DNA from: an uncultured Aquimarina sp.
Lineage (GTDB): Bacteria; Bacteroidota; Bacteroidia; Flavobacteriales; Flavobacteriaceae
Assembly (NCBI GenBank): GCA_947492105.1
Contig: CANLMN010000001.1
Location: forward strand, 310,001 to 374,000
Length of the DNA stretch: 64,000 bases
Reading direction: 5' to 3'
The position numbers were made by a program, and so were the translations under genes. Below, piece after piece: positions 1 to 8,947 of the stretch. Within the stretch, counting starts at the first letter, position 1. Each line of letters opens with the position of its first letter. The notes below the pieces were generated by a model. That model saw only the letters and a program-made list of their open reading frames with translations, did no database searches and was not told the DNA's origin.

Positions 1-899
1 ATACAGGAACTCATAGCGAAAATATCCTTGCTAGTATGCAAGAAAACTATGATAATGATATTACTGACGAATTTGTTCAACCTATTGTTGCCACAGAAAA
101 CGGACAGCCCATAGCAAAAATAGAAGCTGATGATGTTGTTATTTTCTTTAACTTCAGAACAGATCGCGGTCGTGAGCTAACAGAAATGTTATCACAAAAT
201 GACATGCCAGAATATCATACGCACAAATTGCCACTTTACTATGTAACAATGACCAATTATGATGAAAACTTCAATAACATCAAGGTCATTTATAACAAAG
301 ACAACATCACCGAAACTCTTGGAGAAGTATTGTCAAAAGCAGGCAAAAAACAAATCCGTATTGCTGAAACCGAAAAATATCCACACGTGACATTTTTCTT
401 TTCTGGAGGTCAAGAGACTCCCTTTGAAGGAGAAAGTCGGATCCTAAGAAATTCTCCTAAGGTTGCTACCTATGACCTAAAACCAGAAATGAGCGCCTAT
501 GAATTACGGGATGCACTAATCCCTGAGTTAGAAAAAGAAGATACTGACTTTGTCTGTCTTAATTTTGCCAATGGTGATATGGTGGGACATACTGGTATTA
601 TGGATGCTGCTATCAAAGCCTGTGAAGCAGTGGATGAATGTGTCAAAGATGTTGTCACTACAGCACTTGATCATGGATATTCTACAATTCTTATCGCCGA
701 TCACGGAAATTGTGAAACCATGATTAATCCAGACGGAAGCCCAAATACGGCTCATACCACGAATCCAGTACCCGTTATCCTAATTGACAAAGAACTCAAA
801 GCAATTAATGATGGTGTACTAGGAGACGTTGCTCCTACAATCTTAAAACTGATTGGTGTTGCACAACCTGATGCAATGACACAGCATTCGCTCGTATAA
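1..899 (+). CDS. gpmI: 2,3-bisphosphoglycerate-independent phosphoglycerate mutase, 3' part
   Basis: Converts 3-phosphoglycerate to 2-phosphoglycerate in glycolysis, in the cytoplasm, using bound divalent metal. The reading frame is open from the window edge (codons begin at base 3), so the N-terminal part with the first metal site lies outside; about 298 residues are visible. Family landmarks are FNFRTDRGRELT near base 150, NGDMVGHTG near 570 and the metal-binding ADHGNCETM near 700-722. The C-terminus NTAHTTNPVPVIL is typical of the alkaline-phosphatase-superfamily mutase. A perfect hairpin follows 21 bases after the stop. Enolase, the next enzyme of the pathway, is also in this window (61720-63006) but far away. 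Confidence 0.95.
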   Translation, partial: TGTHSENILASMQENYDNDITDEFVQPIVATENGQPIAKIEADDVVIFFNFRTDRGRELTEMLSQNDMPEYHTHKLPLYYVTMTNYDENFNNIKVIYNKDNITETLGEVLSKAGKKQIRIAETEKYPHVTFFFSGGQETPFEGESRILRNSPKVATYDLKPEMSAYELRDALIPELEKEDTDFVCLNFANGDMVGHTGIMDAAIKACEAVDECVKDVVTTALDHGYSTILIADHGNCETMINPDGSPNTAHTTNPVPVILIDKELKAINDGVLGDVAPTILKLIGVAQPDAMTQHSLV

Positions 900-920
900 T
901 TATTAAGATAATTATACCTA

Positions 921-976
921 TCAATACAGAAACACCCCTGTTCTTTTATAAAAGAACAGGGGTGTTTCTGTATTGA
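921..976. terminator. Perfect 28-bp inverted repeat after gpmI
   Basis: Bases 921-948 and 949-976 are exact reverse complements with no spacer. The stem includes the GC-rich block ACACCCCTGTTC. It begins 21 bases after the gpmI stop, so termination or 3'-end protection is the likely role. There is no T-run directly after it, so intrinsic termination is inferred rather than shown. Confidence 0.6.
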
Positions 977-1029
977 TGTCTTTCTACATGTTAAAAAATC
1001 AAACCACCGTCATCCGTATCCCCTTTAGC

Positions 1030-1160
1030 ATATACTTGTAGACTTAAAATAATTTGAACTATTTTTCGGTGCTTTAAGCCATAAAATTCAAGTATAGACA
1101 ATAGTTCAAGCTCCATTAAATAACAAAAAAAGTAGAAGAAGAAACGAATTTATAGCCACC
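1030..1160 (-). repeat. Family A intergenic palindromic element, diverged copy (A1)
   Basis: Resembles the reverse orientation of the copies at 26525 and 52613 (TAATTTGAACTATTTTTCGG, ATAAAATTCAAG, ATTAAATAAC, GAATTTATAGCC). The central hairpin is degenerate. Confidence 0.45.
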
Positions 1161-1274
1161 CAAGCTACCCATAGTCTACCAATTACATAAAACTAACTTA
1201 TCCTCAACCTTAAAATTACAAGTACATATCACATAGAGCACTACACTTTATCCTCCTTTTAGGTATTTTCTTCG

Positions 1275-1282
1275 TAAATTTG
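1275..1282 (+). promoter_or_regulatory. Possible -7 promoter element of map
   Basis: TAAATTTG matches the Bacteroidetes TAnnTTTG -7 consensus. It is 182 bases before the map start and no clear TTG -33 element sits at the expected distance, so this is tentative. Confidence 0.3.
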
Positions 1283-1464
1283 CATTCGCTAAGACCAAAC
1301 ACTAATTCTGACGCCTCTAAATACGCTTTTTTTACCCATTTAATATTGAAATAGCGCGTCTAATCCGTTTAGAAAATTTAGAGATATCTAAAAAAACAAG
1401 AATTCGGCGAAACATCATTCGCTTGATTCGTTTAAAAAGATATTAGAATTAAAATAAAAACATT

Positions 1465-2283
1465 ATGATCATAACCAAAAATCGAGAAGAAATTGAACTC
1501 ATGCGCGAAAGCGCTTTGATTGTTTCCAAAACATTAGGAATGCTAGCTAAAGAGGTGAAGCCTGGAGTTACCACATTAAAACTTGACAAACTAGCAGAAG
1601 AATTCATCAGAGAACAGGGTGCCATCCCCGGTTTCTTGGGGTTATACGATTTCCCTAACACATTATGTATGAGTCCAAACGCACAGGTAGTACACGGCAT
1701 ACCAAATAATACTCCATTAGAAGAAGGAGATATCATTTCTATCGACTGCGGCGCACTCAAAAATGATTTTTACGGAGATCACGCCTACACTTTTGAGGTA
1801 GGTGAGGTGTCACCAGAGATCAAAAAACTACTCGAAGTTACTAAAGCTTCTTTATATGTAGGAATAGCAGAATTCAAAATAAACAATCGTGTTGGAGACC
1901 TCGGTTATGCCATTCAGGAATTCACAGAAGCACATGGTTATGGTGTAGTTCGTGAACTAGTAGGTCATGGTCTAGGTCGCAAAATGCATGAGGATCCCGA
2001 AATCCCCAATTACGGACGTCGTGGTAGAGGCAAAAAATTCATTGACGGTATGGTTATAGCCATCGAACCCATGACCAATATGGGAACACATCGCATTAAG
2101 CAACTCCGTGATGGATGGACCATCCTCACAGCTGATGGTCAACCTAGCGCGCATTTTGAACATGACGTAGCCCTTGTTGATGGCAAACCAGAAATCCTAT
2201 CTACATTTAAGTACATCAATGAAGCACTAGGAATTGTAACAGATGAAGAAGACGCTTTTAGGCAAGAGCTTTTGACGATATAA
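1465..2283 (+). CDS. map: Methionine aminopeptidase, type I
   Basis: Removes the initiator methionine from nascent proteins in the cytoplasm. The protein has 272 residues, near the usual length for bacterial type I enzymes. All five metal ligands of the pita-bread fold can be placed: Asp94 (SIDCG), Asp105 (YGDHAYTF), His168 (VGHGLG), Glu201 (AIEPM) and Glu232 (HFEHD). The ATG at 1465 gives the normal N-terminus (IITKNREEIELMRES). Six bases separate its stop from the following methyltransferase, so the two are probably co-transcribed. Confidence 0.97.
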   Translation: MIITKNREEIELMRESALIVSKTLGMLAKEVKPGVTTLKLDKLAEEFIREQGAIPGFLGLYDFPNTLCMSPNAQVVHGIPNNTPLEEGDIISIDCGALKNDFYGDHAYTFEVGEVSPEIKKLLEVTKASLYVGIAEFKINNRVGDLGYAIQEFTEAHGYGVVRELVGHGLGRKMHEDPEIPNYGRRGRGKKFIDGMVIAIEPMTNMGTHRIKQLRDGWTILTADGQPSAHFEHDVALVDGKPEILSTFKYINEALGIVTDEEDAFRQELLTI

Positions 2284-2289
2284 AAATTT

Positions 2290-3054
2290 ATGAAAAAGCT
2301 CTTCAAAAAAATCCTAAACACCATCCCTAGACCTCTGCTAATTCGTCTCAGCTATATAGCAAGACCCTTATTAACACTATGGCTCAAGGGCAATCGCTAT
2401 ACAGATCCTATAGACGGAAAGAGCTTTCGAAAATTCTTACCATATGGTTACGAAAGACAACGGGATAATGTATTATCTCCATCTACTCTATCGCTAGAAC
2501 GACATCGGTTACTTTGGCTTTGGCTTCAGAATGAGACTGATTTTTTCAGTAAATCTCAAAAAATGTTACATTTTGCTCCAGAGCAAGCCTTTTACAAACG
2601 TTTCAGAGCTTTAAAAAACCTAGACTACACAACCACAGATCTCAACTCTCCATTGGCAGATGTCAAAGCAGATATTTGTAAGCTACCCTTTGACGATAAT
2701 AGTTACGATACTATTTTCTGTAATCATGTCCTAGAGCATATCCCCGACGACACCAAAGCAATGCAAGAATTGTATCGTGTCCTGAAGCCTGGAGGTATAG
2801 CAATACTACAAATACCACAAGAACTAGATCGCGAAACGACCTTTGAGGACAACTCTATAACAGACCCCATAGAACGTGCAAAAATATTCGGGCAGTACGA
2901 TCATGTACGCGTATATGGACGAGATTATTTTGACAAACTACGGGCAATTGGTTTTACAGTAGCAGTGATTGATTACACCAACACCTTAGCTCCCGAATTG
3001 GTAAAAAAATACTGTCTAGCCCAAGGAGAAATACTCCCTGTATGCAAAAAATAA
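2290..3054 (+). CDS. Class I SAM-dependent methyltransferase
   Basis: A 254-residue protein with a methyltransferase type 11 core in its C-terminal half: the region ending in DICKLPFDDNSYD, then FCNHVLEHIPDD (motif IV region) and ELYRVLKPGGIAIL (post-motif). The first 90 residues are basic and contain LLTLWLKGNRYTDPI, a lead often seen in Bacteroidetes methyltransferases of unknown target. The substrate cannot be told from the sequence. It starts 6 bases after map, so translational linkage is likely. The gene is convergent with apbE. Confidence 0.85.
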   Translation: MKKLFKKILNTIPRPLLIRLSYIARPLLTLWLKGNRYTDPIDGKSFRKFLPYGYERQRDNVLSPSTLSLERHRLLWLWLQNETDFFSKSQKMLHFAPEQAFYKRFRALKNLDYTTTDLNSPLADVKADICKLPFDDNSYDTIFCNHVLEHIPDDTKAMQELYRVLKPGGIAILQIPQELDRETTFEDNSITDPIERAKIFGQYDHVRVYGRDYFDKLRAIGFTVAVIDYTNTLAPELVKKYCLAQGEILPVCKK

Positions 3055-3084
3055 CACCAGCCCTAGATTTCTTACAACACCAAT

Positions 3085-4083
3085 CTACAACAGCATATCT
3101 TCAAAGCCTTGTGTACTAAACACCTCAATTTCTCCATCTACATCTGCAAAAATAATATACACATCCAACCCTGTATGCTCCTGTAATAGCGCCTTGGTTT
3201 CGTCCAAATCCATAATCATAAAAGTCGTTGCATAGGCATCCGCCTCGACACAACTAGCTGCTAATACAGAAACGCTAAGTACATTACTCAATTTTGGATA
3301 TCCAGTAAGCGGATCAATACTATGAACATATTTATTTCCCGTTTCTGGGTCTATTCGGAATTTTCGATAATTCCCTGAGGTCGCCATTGCTCTATCTTTC
3401 AAACGCATGGTAGTGGCAATAACACGCTGCTCCAATTCTGTAGGGTCATCTATACCAACCACCCAGTCTTTTTGTTTAACAACATTCTGCCCTTTTGCGA
3501 GCAATTCACCTCCTAATTCTATCAAGTAATGCTCAATTCCTTGTTGTTCTAAAAAAACACCAATGCGATCAATACAATATCCTTTTGCGATTGCGTTAAA
3601 CTCTAAATACACAGAAGGATCTGATTTTCTAATCTTTTTTTCGGGAGTAAGCGTCACCTTGTCCAAGCCTACTCCTTTTAGCAACTGTGTTACCTTTGCA
3701 CTATCTACCACTTTGAATCCTTGGGCAGCTCCAAAACCATAGGCGTTTACTAGCTGTCCTACGGTAGGGTCAAATGCCCCTTCTGACACACGATGTACTT
3801 CTTTTGACAGACGTAGCACTTCTTCAAACATAGCATCAACCTGTACAGTGGTATCACCCGCATTAATTCTAGAAATATCTGATATAGGGATATAGGTACT
3901 CATGGACTGATTTACGGCAGCAAATATACTATCTAATTGCTTTTTGTATGCCCTTGCCATAGCCCCAGAATACTGAATTGAATAGGTAGTCCCTAATGCA
4001 GAACCTGTTAATTGAAAATCGGTTTTGGGTGTTGTACAAGAAAAAACACTCACCACTCCTATCAGGAGTACTAAATAACGCAT
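3085..4083 (-). CDS. apbE: FAD:protein FMN transferase, lipoprotein
   Basis: ApbE-type flavinyltransferases attach FMN covalently to threonine residues of Na+-pumping NADH:quinone reductase and Rnf subunits outside the cytoplasmic membrane. This 332-residue protein begins with a lipoprotein signal (LLIGVVSVFSC, lipid-bearing Cys16). It shows the family blocks LGTTYSIQYSG, MSTYIPISDISRIN, FDPTVGQLVNAYGFG, LEFNAIAKGYCID, YLIELGGELLAKG, ATSGNYRKF and HSIDPLTGYP. The late block EADAYATTFMIM is the usual metal-binding region. It follows a small conserved gene (4192-4551) in the same direction. Confidence 0.95.
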   Translation of the reverse strand: MRYLVLLIGVVSVFSCTTPKTDFQLTGSALGTTYSIQYSGAMARAYKKQLDSIFAAVNQSMSTYIPISDISRINAGDTTVQVDAMFEEVLRLSKEVHRVSEGAFDPTVGQLVNAYGFGAAQGFKVVDSAKVTQLLKGVGLDKVTLTPEKKIRKSDPSVYLEFNAIAKGYCIDRIGVFLEQQGIEHYLIELGGELLAKGQNVVKQKDWVVGIDDPTELEQRVIATTMRLKDRAMATSGNYRKFRIDPETGNKYVHSIDPLTGYPKLSNVLSVSVLAASCVEADAYATTFMIMDLDETKALLQEHTGLDVYIIFADVDGEIEVFSTQGFEDMLL

Positions 4084-4191
4084 AGTTTTGCTCTATTTTT
4101 TGTTTATAAATCCTACAGCAGCTTCAAAAGTATGTATTCTACGGCAGGGAATTTTATTTTTTAACCAAAAAAAACTCTTGAACACCCCTTG

Positions 4192-4551
4192 TCATATCTC
4201 TTTAATTCCGGGATAATTCACTACATAATCTTCTTCTTGAGCAATGGGTAATTCATAATCTTTGGCATTTGCCAAACCAACAGCAGCATAAAAAGTCCTT
4301 GCTTTAAACTTCGTTGCGTGTTGCTTTATAGTTTCCATAAAAATTACATCAAAAACATGAGGATCGTCGGGGTAAGTAATTGCTTGAACCAGTACAAAAA
4401 ACAACTTCCCTTTTTTTAAAGCTACAAATTGCGGATCTTTTTTCAAAGTACTATTCACAGCCAAAAACTCATAGCCTTGTTCTTCCAAATCTTTGCCCAC
4501 AATATTCATTGCTAAGTTATGCAACTCTTGCTCATTTAAAGCTCTACTCAT
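4192..4551 (-). CDS. Small conserved flavobacterial protein upstream of apbE
   Basis: A 119-residue soluble protein of unknown function. It contains a central pattern, YEFLAVNSTLKKDPQFVALK followed by GKLFFVLVQAITYP, that resembles the beta-hairpin core of PD-(D/E)XK-like folds but without an obvious intact catalytic set. From memory, homologues next to apbE are sometimes labelled as a subunit F of Na+-translocating NADH:quinone reductase. No ferredoxin cysteines or FAD domain are present, so that name is unsupported here. Position suggests a link to flavoprotein maturation; this is inference only. The ATG start is clear. Confidence 0.75.
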   Translation of the reverse strand: MSRALNEQELHNLAMNIVGKDLEEQGYEFLAVNSTLKKDPQFVALKKGKLFFVLVQAITYPDDPHVFDVIFMETIKQHATKFKARTFYAAVGLANAKDYELPIAQEEDYVVNYPGIKEI

Positions 4552-4592
4552 ACTTGCAAAGATACTTTTTCTATAACAAATTCAAACAACCA

Positions 4593-5378
4593 TTACTGTT
4601 TCCGATATGCCGCTCCCTGCTCCATAAGAAATTCAATCAAATCCAATTCCTTTCCAGCTTCGAGCATGGTCTCGTTCAAACCTTTGGTTTCTGCAAAAAC
4701 CATAAATTCATTGATCTCCTCGATTTCCAGAGCCAAATGGTCTTTAAAAAACTGATCATTATACATTTTTCTTACCGCATAATCTACAGCATCCTCATCC
4801 TTTTGCTTGGCCTTTTTTCTTTTATGGGTTGTCTCCCACAATGCCTTAAAAACATTAACAAAATTAAGCTCACCCCGAACACGTCTCCCTCCAACTGCTA
4901 CGTTATCAAGACGCGATTGATTGTCTGAACTAAAGGAATAATCATCATCACTAATCTTGGCAGCAGACAGTACGGGTGCATCTATTTTCTTATCAGCTTT
5001 GATGCGCTGAATATCCGCTCGTATATTCCCAGATAAATCATATGGAGTCACAACAACCTCTTCTAATTGATTGACAGACTCACTAACAAAAACATGTAGC
5101 TCCTTTGACTCTACAACCCCCTCATCTACTATGATAGTAAATTTCTGAAACTGTATGGCTGTGACCTCTAGTCGATCATTGATCCCTACACGAATCCTGA
5201 AAGTACCTTTGGCATCAGTAATTACTCCCTCATTGGTGGTTTTGTTAACAACATTGATTCCTTGTACCTCATCTCCGGGAGGAGCCACTACCTCTCCCTC
5301 TACCGTAACTCGTTCTACAATTTGTGATTGCATTGATACGCATAACACCATAGTAAACATTAGATATATTATTCTCAT
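4593..5378 (-). CDS. Carboxypeptidase-regulatory-like domain protein, exported
   Basis: A 261-residue protein with a signal peptide (MRIIYLMFTMVLCVSMQSQ). A carboxypeptidase D regulatory-like beta-sandwich follows at about residues 25-110 (VTVEGEVVAP, GINVVNKTTNEGVITDAKGT, QLEEVVVTPYDLSGN). This is the plug-proximal module found at the N-terminus of TonB-dependent receptors, here without a barrel. The remaining 150 residues are charged and helical, with KKIDAPVLSAAKISDDDYSF and a Lys-rich patch (THKRKKAKQKDEDAV). Flavobacterial homologues are common and uncharacterised. It lies 41 bases upstream of the small apbE-linked gene and may share its transcript. Confidence 0.8.
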   Translation of the reverse strand: MRIIYLMFTMVLCVSMQSQIVERVTVEGEVVAPPGDEVQGINVVNKTTNEGVITDAKGTFRIRVGINDRLEVTAIQFQKFTIIVDEGVVESKELHVFVSESVNQLEEVVVTPYDLSGNIRADIQRIKADKKIDAPVLSAAKISDDDYSFSSDNQSRLDNVAVGGRRVRGELNFVNVFKALWETTHKRKKAKQKDEDAVDYAVRKMYNDQFFKDHLALEIEEINEFMVFAETKGLNETMLEAGKELDLIEFLMEQGAAYRKQ

Positions 5379-5527
5379 AACTATAGTTTTTTAAATCCTG
5401 ATTTATTTTAAATTTACAAAAAAGGAAAGACAAGCGTCTTAAGAAATATATAAATATGTTTTATACCATTCATTAGTCTTTTTATAAACAAGACACGGAT
5501 GTGCCAGCATTTACAAAAAAATCTCAC

Positions 5528-6235
5528 ATGCAAAATTGTATTATCGCAAGTACCTCAACAGTGCACGGAAGTTCACATCTTGAATACCTTCTAGAGCCAC
5601 TAAAAAAACTTTGGGAAGGGATTGATGAAATTCTATTTATACCCTACGCACGACCGGATGGCATATCTCACGATGCGTATACAGAAATAGCTCGTAACGC
5701 TCTATCAAAACTAGACAAAAAAGTAACAGGAATACACACCTACAGCAACCCGATCACGGCGATTGCAAGTGCCAAGGCACTTTTTACTGGCGGAGGTAAT
5801 ACTTTTGTTCTGGTCAAGGCACTCCACAAAAACAAACTACTAACACCACTAAAAAAGGTCATACAATCAGGAATCCCATATCTAGGAACCAGTGCAGGAA
5901 GTGTGATTTGTGGACTTACTATGCAAACAACAAACGACATGCCCGTAGTACAACCAGCCAGCTACCAAACATTGGGCATTGTTCCTTTTAACATCAATCC
6001 GCATTACCTGGATCCCGATCCCGCAAGCACACATCAAGGAGAAACCAGAGCGGTGCGTATCCAAGAATACCACACCTATAATACCGCCCCAGTAATTGGA
6101 CTACGTGAAGGCAGCTGGTTACGAATTACCAAAAAAGAAATATATCTAAGAGGCGGCCTGACTGCTCGAATTTTTGAACAAGGAAAACCCCCTTATGAAT
6201 TAGAAAACGGAAAAACCCTTTCTGAACTAAACTAA
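5528..6235 (+). CDS. pepE: Dipeptidase E (alpha-aspartyl dipeptidase, peptidase S51)
   Basis: Cleaves dipeptides with N-terminal aspartate in the cytoplasm. It aligns well in memory with E. coli PepE. The catalytic triad is visible as Ser122 (GTSAGS), Asp137 (TTNDMP) and His159 (NINPHY), counted from the ATG at 5528. FTGGGNTFVLVK and HQGETRAVRIQEY are also family blocks. A GTG nine codons upstream (5501) keeps the frame open, but the ATG gives the normal N-terminus (MQNCIIASTS) and 235 residues, close to the family length. It lies 27 bases before glutaminase, so the two probably form an amino-acid salvage operon. Confidence 0.93.
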   Translation: MQNCIIASTSTVHGSSHLEYLLEPLKKLWEGIDEILFIPYARPDGISHDAYTEIARNALSKLDKKVTGIHTYSNPITAIASAKALFTGGGNTFVLVKALHKNKLLTPLKKVIQSGIPYLGTSAGSVICGLTMQTTNDMPVVQPASYQTLGIVPFNINPHYLDPDPASTHQGETRAVRIQEYHTYNTAPVIGLREGSWLRITKKEIYLRGGLTARIFEQGKPPYELENGKTLSELN

Positions 6236-6262
6236 TTTTTTTCTATAAAAACTCTTATTTTC

Positions 6263-7171
6263 ATGGACTATCAAGCCCTATTAAATCAAATTCACAAAAC
6301 CACAAAAGTCCACCCTATACAAGGAAAAGTTGCTTCGTATATTCCCGAACTGGCAGAAGTAGATGCAGCTAATTTTGGAATGCACCTATGTTGTCTAAAT
6401 AGTGGTGATTATGCTATTGGGAACAACAAAAAACGCTTTTCTATCCAGAGTATCTCCAAGGTATTTTCGCTAGCACTCGCATTACAAGCAGGTGACTACC
6501 CCATTAGTCGAATAAATGTAGAACCCTCGGGAGACCCATTTAATTCTATGATTCTTTTGGAACAGGAATGCGGTATTCCTAGAAATCCTCTCATTAATTC
6601 TGGCGCTCTAGTCATGGCAGATATCCTTATTTCAAACTTTGATAATCCAAAAGAGGCATTTATAAAGTTGTTACGCAATCTATCTGGTTCAGATACGATT
6701 GACATCAATTCAAAAGTTTTTCTCTCCGAAAAAAAACATAGTCACAAAAACTTAGCACTTTTACATTTGATGAAGTCCTTTGGCAACATTAAAAATGACA
6801 TTGAAGAAATTTTGGATCTATACATTTTTCAATGTGCTGTAGAAATGTCTTGCAAAGATTTAGCCACCTCTTTTTTGTGTTTTGCTAATGGTGGCCAAAC
6901 TCTAGATGGTCAAGAAGTACTGACTAGCACCAAAACAAAACGCATTAATGCTATTATGCAAACCTGTGGTTTTTATGACGAAGCGGGAGAGTTCAGTTTT
7001 AGAGTTGGTCTTCCCGGAAAAAGTGGTGTCGGGGGTGGTATTGCTGCCGTACACCCTGGTTATTATGCTGTGACTACGTGGAGCCCCCCACTCAATCCCA
7101 AAGGAAATTCGGATCTAGGCATGTATGCACTAGAAGAACTAACTACGCTTACAGGGCTTTCTGTGTTTTGA
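6263..7171 (+). CDS. glsA: Glutaminase A
   Basis: Hydrolyses glutamine to glutamate and ammonia. The protein has 302 residues, the usual length of the serine-dependent beta-lactamase-fold glutaminases. The S-x-x-K catalytic pair is Ser63/Lys66 (IQSISKVFSL). Other family blocks are VEPSGDPFNSMI, PRNPLINSGALVM, FYDEAGEFSFRVGLPGKSGV and GGGIAAVHPG. It follows pepE closely. A palindromic repeat of family A lies downstream at 7227-7390. Confidence 0.97.
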   Translation: MDYQALLNQIHKTTKVHPIQGKVASYIPELAEVDAANFGMHLCCLNSGDYAIGNNKKRFSIQSISKVFSLALALQAGDYPISRINVEPSGDPFNSMILLEQECGIPRNPLINSGALVMADILISNFDNPKEAFIKLLRNLSGSDTIDINSKVFLSEKKHSHKNLALLHLMKSFGNIKNDIEEILDLYIFQCAVEMSCKDLATSFLCFANGGQTLDGQEVLTSTKTKRINAIMQTCGFYDEAGEFSFRVGLPGKSGVGGGIAAVHPGYYAVTTWSPPLNPKGNSDLGMYALEELTTLTGLSVF

Positions 7172-7226
7172 TTGGATCATTACAAAATCATTAAACAAAA
7201 TAGCCCTTCTACACAAGATCGACATA

Positions 7227-7390
7227 ATACTATTTAGAAAAATAATTACAGACCATAAATTCACTTCTTTTTCTCCAATTTTTTCACTAGAAAATTCAAC
7301 TGTAGTCATGTATAATGTTTGAATTTTGTAGCTTAGACTAGCAAAAATAGTTCAAATTATTACATCCTATAATTATGTTTTGAATGGTAT
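7227..7390 (+). repeat. Family A intergenic palindromic element (A2)
   Basis: Starts with ATACTATTTAGAAAAATAATTAC and ends with ATGGTAT. It contains TTTTTCACTAGAAAATTCAA, a degenerate centre CTGTAGTCATG, and GACTAGCAAAAATAGTTCAA. It fills most of the gap before the gene at 7444 and may reach into its promoter. Confidence 0.6.
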
Positions 7391-7443
7391 AAATTCTCTA
7401 ATGAACATTATGTTAAAGACATTTTTTGTACTTTACAATTCTT

Positions 7444-8226
7444 ATGAAAACACTTTTTATTGCATGTTTAGCACTTTTGCTAATACCACAAAGCTATTCT
7501 CAAGAAACGCTTACACAACTTTCGCAAGAACAATTAGAAGCGGACTTTTTTGTGGGCGCAGATTCTTTTGGCGCAATATATTATATCAAAAACAATGTTT
7601 TTTTCAAAAAACAAGGAGTCCAGGAATGGCAGTATAGCAACTTTTTGTTGGGACAATTATCACAGGCAAGTGTTGTAAATCCACTAAAAATCCTGTTATT
7701 CTATGAATTATCAAATACGGTGATTCAATTGGACAAATTCCTTAATGAAATGCAACGTATTGCTTTCAATGAATTACCAGATTTAAAATTAGTGACACAC
7801 ACCGCAACAGCCAACGATCGCAGTCTTTGGCTATTTGACAGCAATACCTTACAATTGGAAATTTTTGACTATAAGACCTCCAAAACCTTGTTCAAAAGCC
7901 AACCTTTGGAAGAATTACCTATAGCCATAAATGGTGACTTTAATCACTGTTGGGTACTCACATCAAAAAAAGGATATGAACTGAATAGTTACGGAAGTAT
8001 TCTCCACACGATAGAAAATCACAACTACACTACTATAAAACTAACTTCCAACGGAATACTGCTTCAAAAAGATCAAGAACTTTATCGATACACACTGGAC
8101 AAAAAAATGAATAAAATAAAGCTTCCGGAAATTACCCTTGAACAGTTTTACGGTATTGATGAAAACCTTTATATTTACGACGGAAAAACGCTCTATAACT
8201 ACCAAATAAACATTCCAAAAAACTAA
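7444..8226 (+). CDS. Exported protein of unknown function, propeller-like repeats
   Basis: The ATG at 7444 gives a clean signal peptide (MKTLFIACLALLLIPQSYSQ). An in-frame TTG at 7426 is the less likely start. The mature part (about 240 residues) has repeated short beta-strand units such as DRSLWLFDSNTLQLEIFDY, FNHCWVLTSKKGYEL and NLYIYDGKTLYNYQ, which look like blades of a beta-propeller. No catalytic motif is seen. It is followed after 7 bases by the deoxynucleoside kinase and is probably co-transcribed. Flavobacteria often have such an unknown gene at this position (memory, not checked). Confidence 0.75.
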   Translation: MKTLFIACLALLLIPQSYSQETLTQLSQEQLEADFFVGADSFGAIYYIKNNVFFKKQGVQEWQYSNFLLGQLSQASVVNPLKILLFYELSNTVIQLDKFLNEMQRIAFNELPDLKLVTHTATANDRSLWLFDSNTLQLEIFDYKTSKTLFKSQPLEELPIAINGDFNHCWVLTSKKGYELNSYGSILHTIENHNYTTIKLTSNGILLQKDQELYRYTLDKKMNKIKLPEITLEQFYGIDENLYIYDGKTLYNYQINIPKN

Positions 8227-8233
8227 ACCAACT

Positions 8234-8848
8234 ATGCATGTAGCTGTCGCAGGAAACATTGGCGCTGGAAAAACCACACTGACTAGATTACTCGCTAAAC
8301 ATTATAAATGGGACGCACATTTTGAAGACGTATTAGAAAATCCTTACTTAGAAGATTTTTACAACAAAATGGAGCGCTGGTCTTTTAATCTCCAAATTTA
8401 TTTCCTCAATAGCCGTTTCAGACAAATATTAGAGATCAAAGAAAGTGGAAAAGATGTAATTCAGGATCGGACGATTTATGAAGACGCTTATATCTTTGCT
8501 CCCAACCTACATGCAATGGGATTATTAACAAATAGAGACTACGAAAACTACAGATCCTTATTTGATTTGATGGAAAGTGTTGTCAAAGGTCCTGATTTAC
8601 TAATTTACTTACGAAGCAGCATCCCCAATTTGGTCTCTCAAATACATAAAAGAGGGCGAGATTACGAAAACACCATCTCCATTGATTACCTAAGCCGTCT
8701 AAATGAACGTTACGAAGGCTGGGTACAAGGATACAATAAAGGCAATTTACTAATCATTGACGTAGACAACATCAATTTTGTAGACAACCCCGAAGATCTT
8801 GGAGGTATTATCAATCGTATTGACGCACAACTTAACGGCTTGTTTTAG
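8234..8848 (+). CDS. Deoxynucleoside (deoxyadenosine/deoxyguanosine) kinase
   Basis: Phosphorylates deoxynucleosides for nucleotide salvage. The protein has 204 residues. The P-loop GNIGAGKTT spans residues 7-15, followed by ENPYLEDFY (substrate pocket), QDRTIYEDAYIF (the conserved D-R-x-I-x-E-D block) and a lid region RGRDYENTISIDYL. The short AHMG-type middle and total length fit the bacterial dAK/dGK type rather than thymidine kinase. Exact nucleoside preference cannot be decided here. Confidence 0.92.
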   Translation: MHVAVAGNIGAGKTTLTRLLAKHYKWDAHFEDVLENPYLEDFYNKMERWSFNLQIYFLNSRFRQILEIKESGKDVIQDRTIYEDAYIFAPNLHAMGLLTNRDYENYRSLFDLMESVVKGPDLLIYLRSSIPNLVSQIHKRGRDYENTISIDYLSRLNERYEGWVQGYNKGNLLIIDVDNINFVDNPEDLGGIINRIDAQLNGLF

Positions 8849-8947
8849 AAGCTTCAAATCAAAAAAAAACATTCGCAAGAGTATCCTAGATCCTAATTTT
8901 ATAATGTATATTAGTGTTGTAAAATTTTCCTACGCCAATTTACCAGA

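Larger units (their letters stand above)
900..1464. other. Gene-free gap between gpmI and map
   Basis: Holds the 921-976 palindrome, a diverged family A repeat near 1030-1160 and a TAAATTTG box at 1275-1282. No ORF here looks coding. The stretch 1310-1460 is AT-rich with no recognised feature. Confidence 0.6.

Noticed and set aside
4192-4551. Calling the small gene before apbE NqrF
   Set aside because: It lacks the ferredoxin cysteines and the FAD/NADH domains; only its position next to apbE suggests the label.
4380-4928. 182-codon plus-strand frame
   Set aside because: Antisense to two clearly coding minus-strand genes; composition is rich in Ser/Phe/Leu, as expected for a shadow frame.
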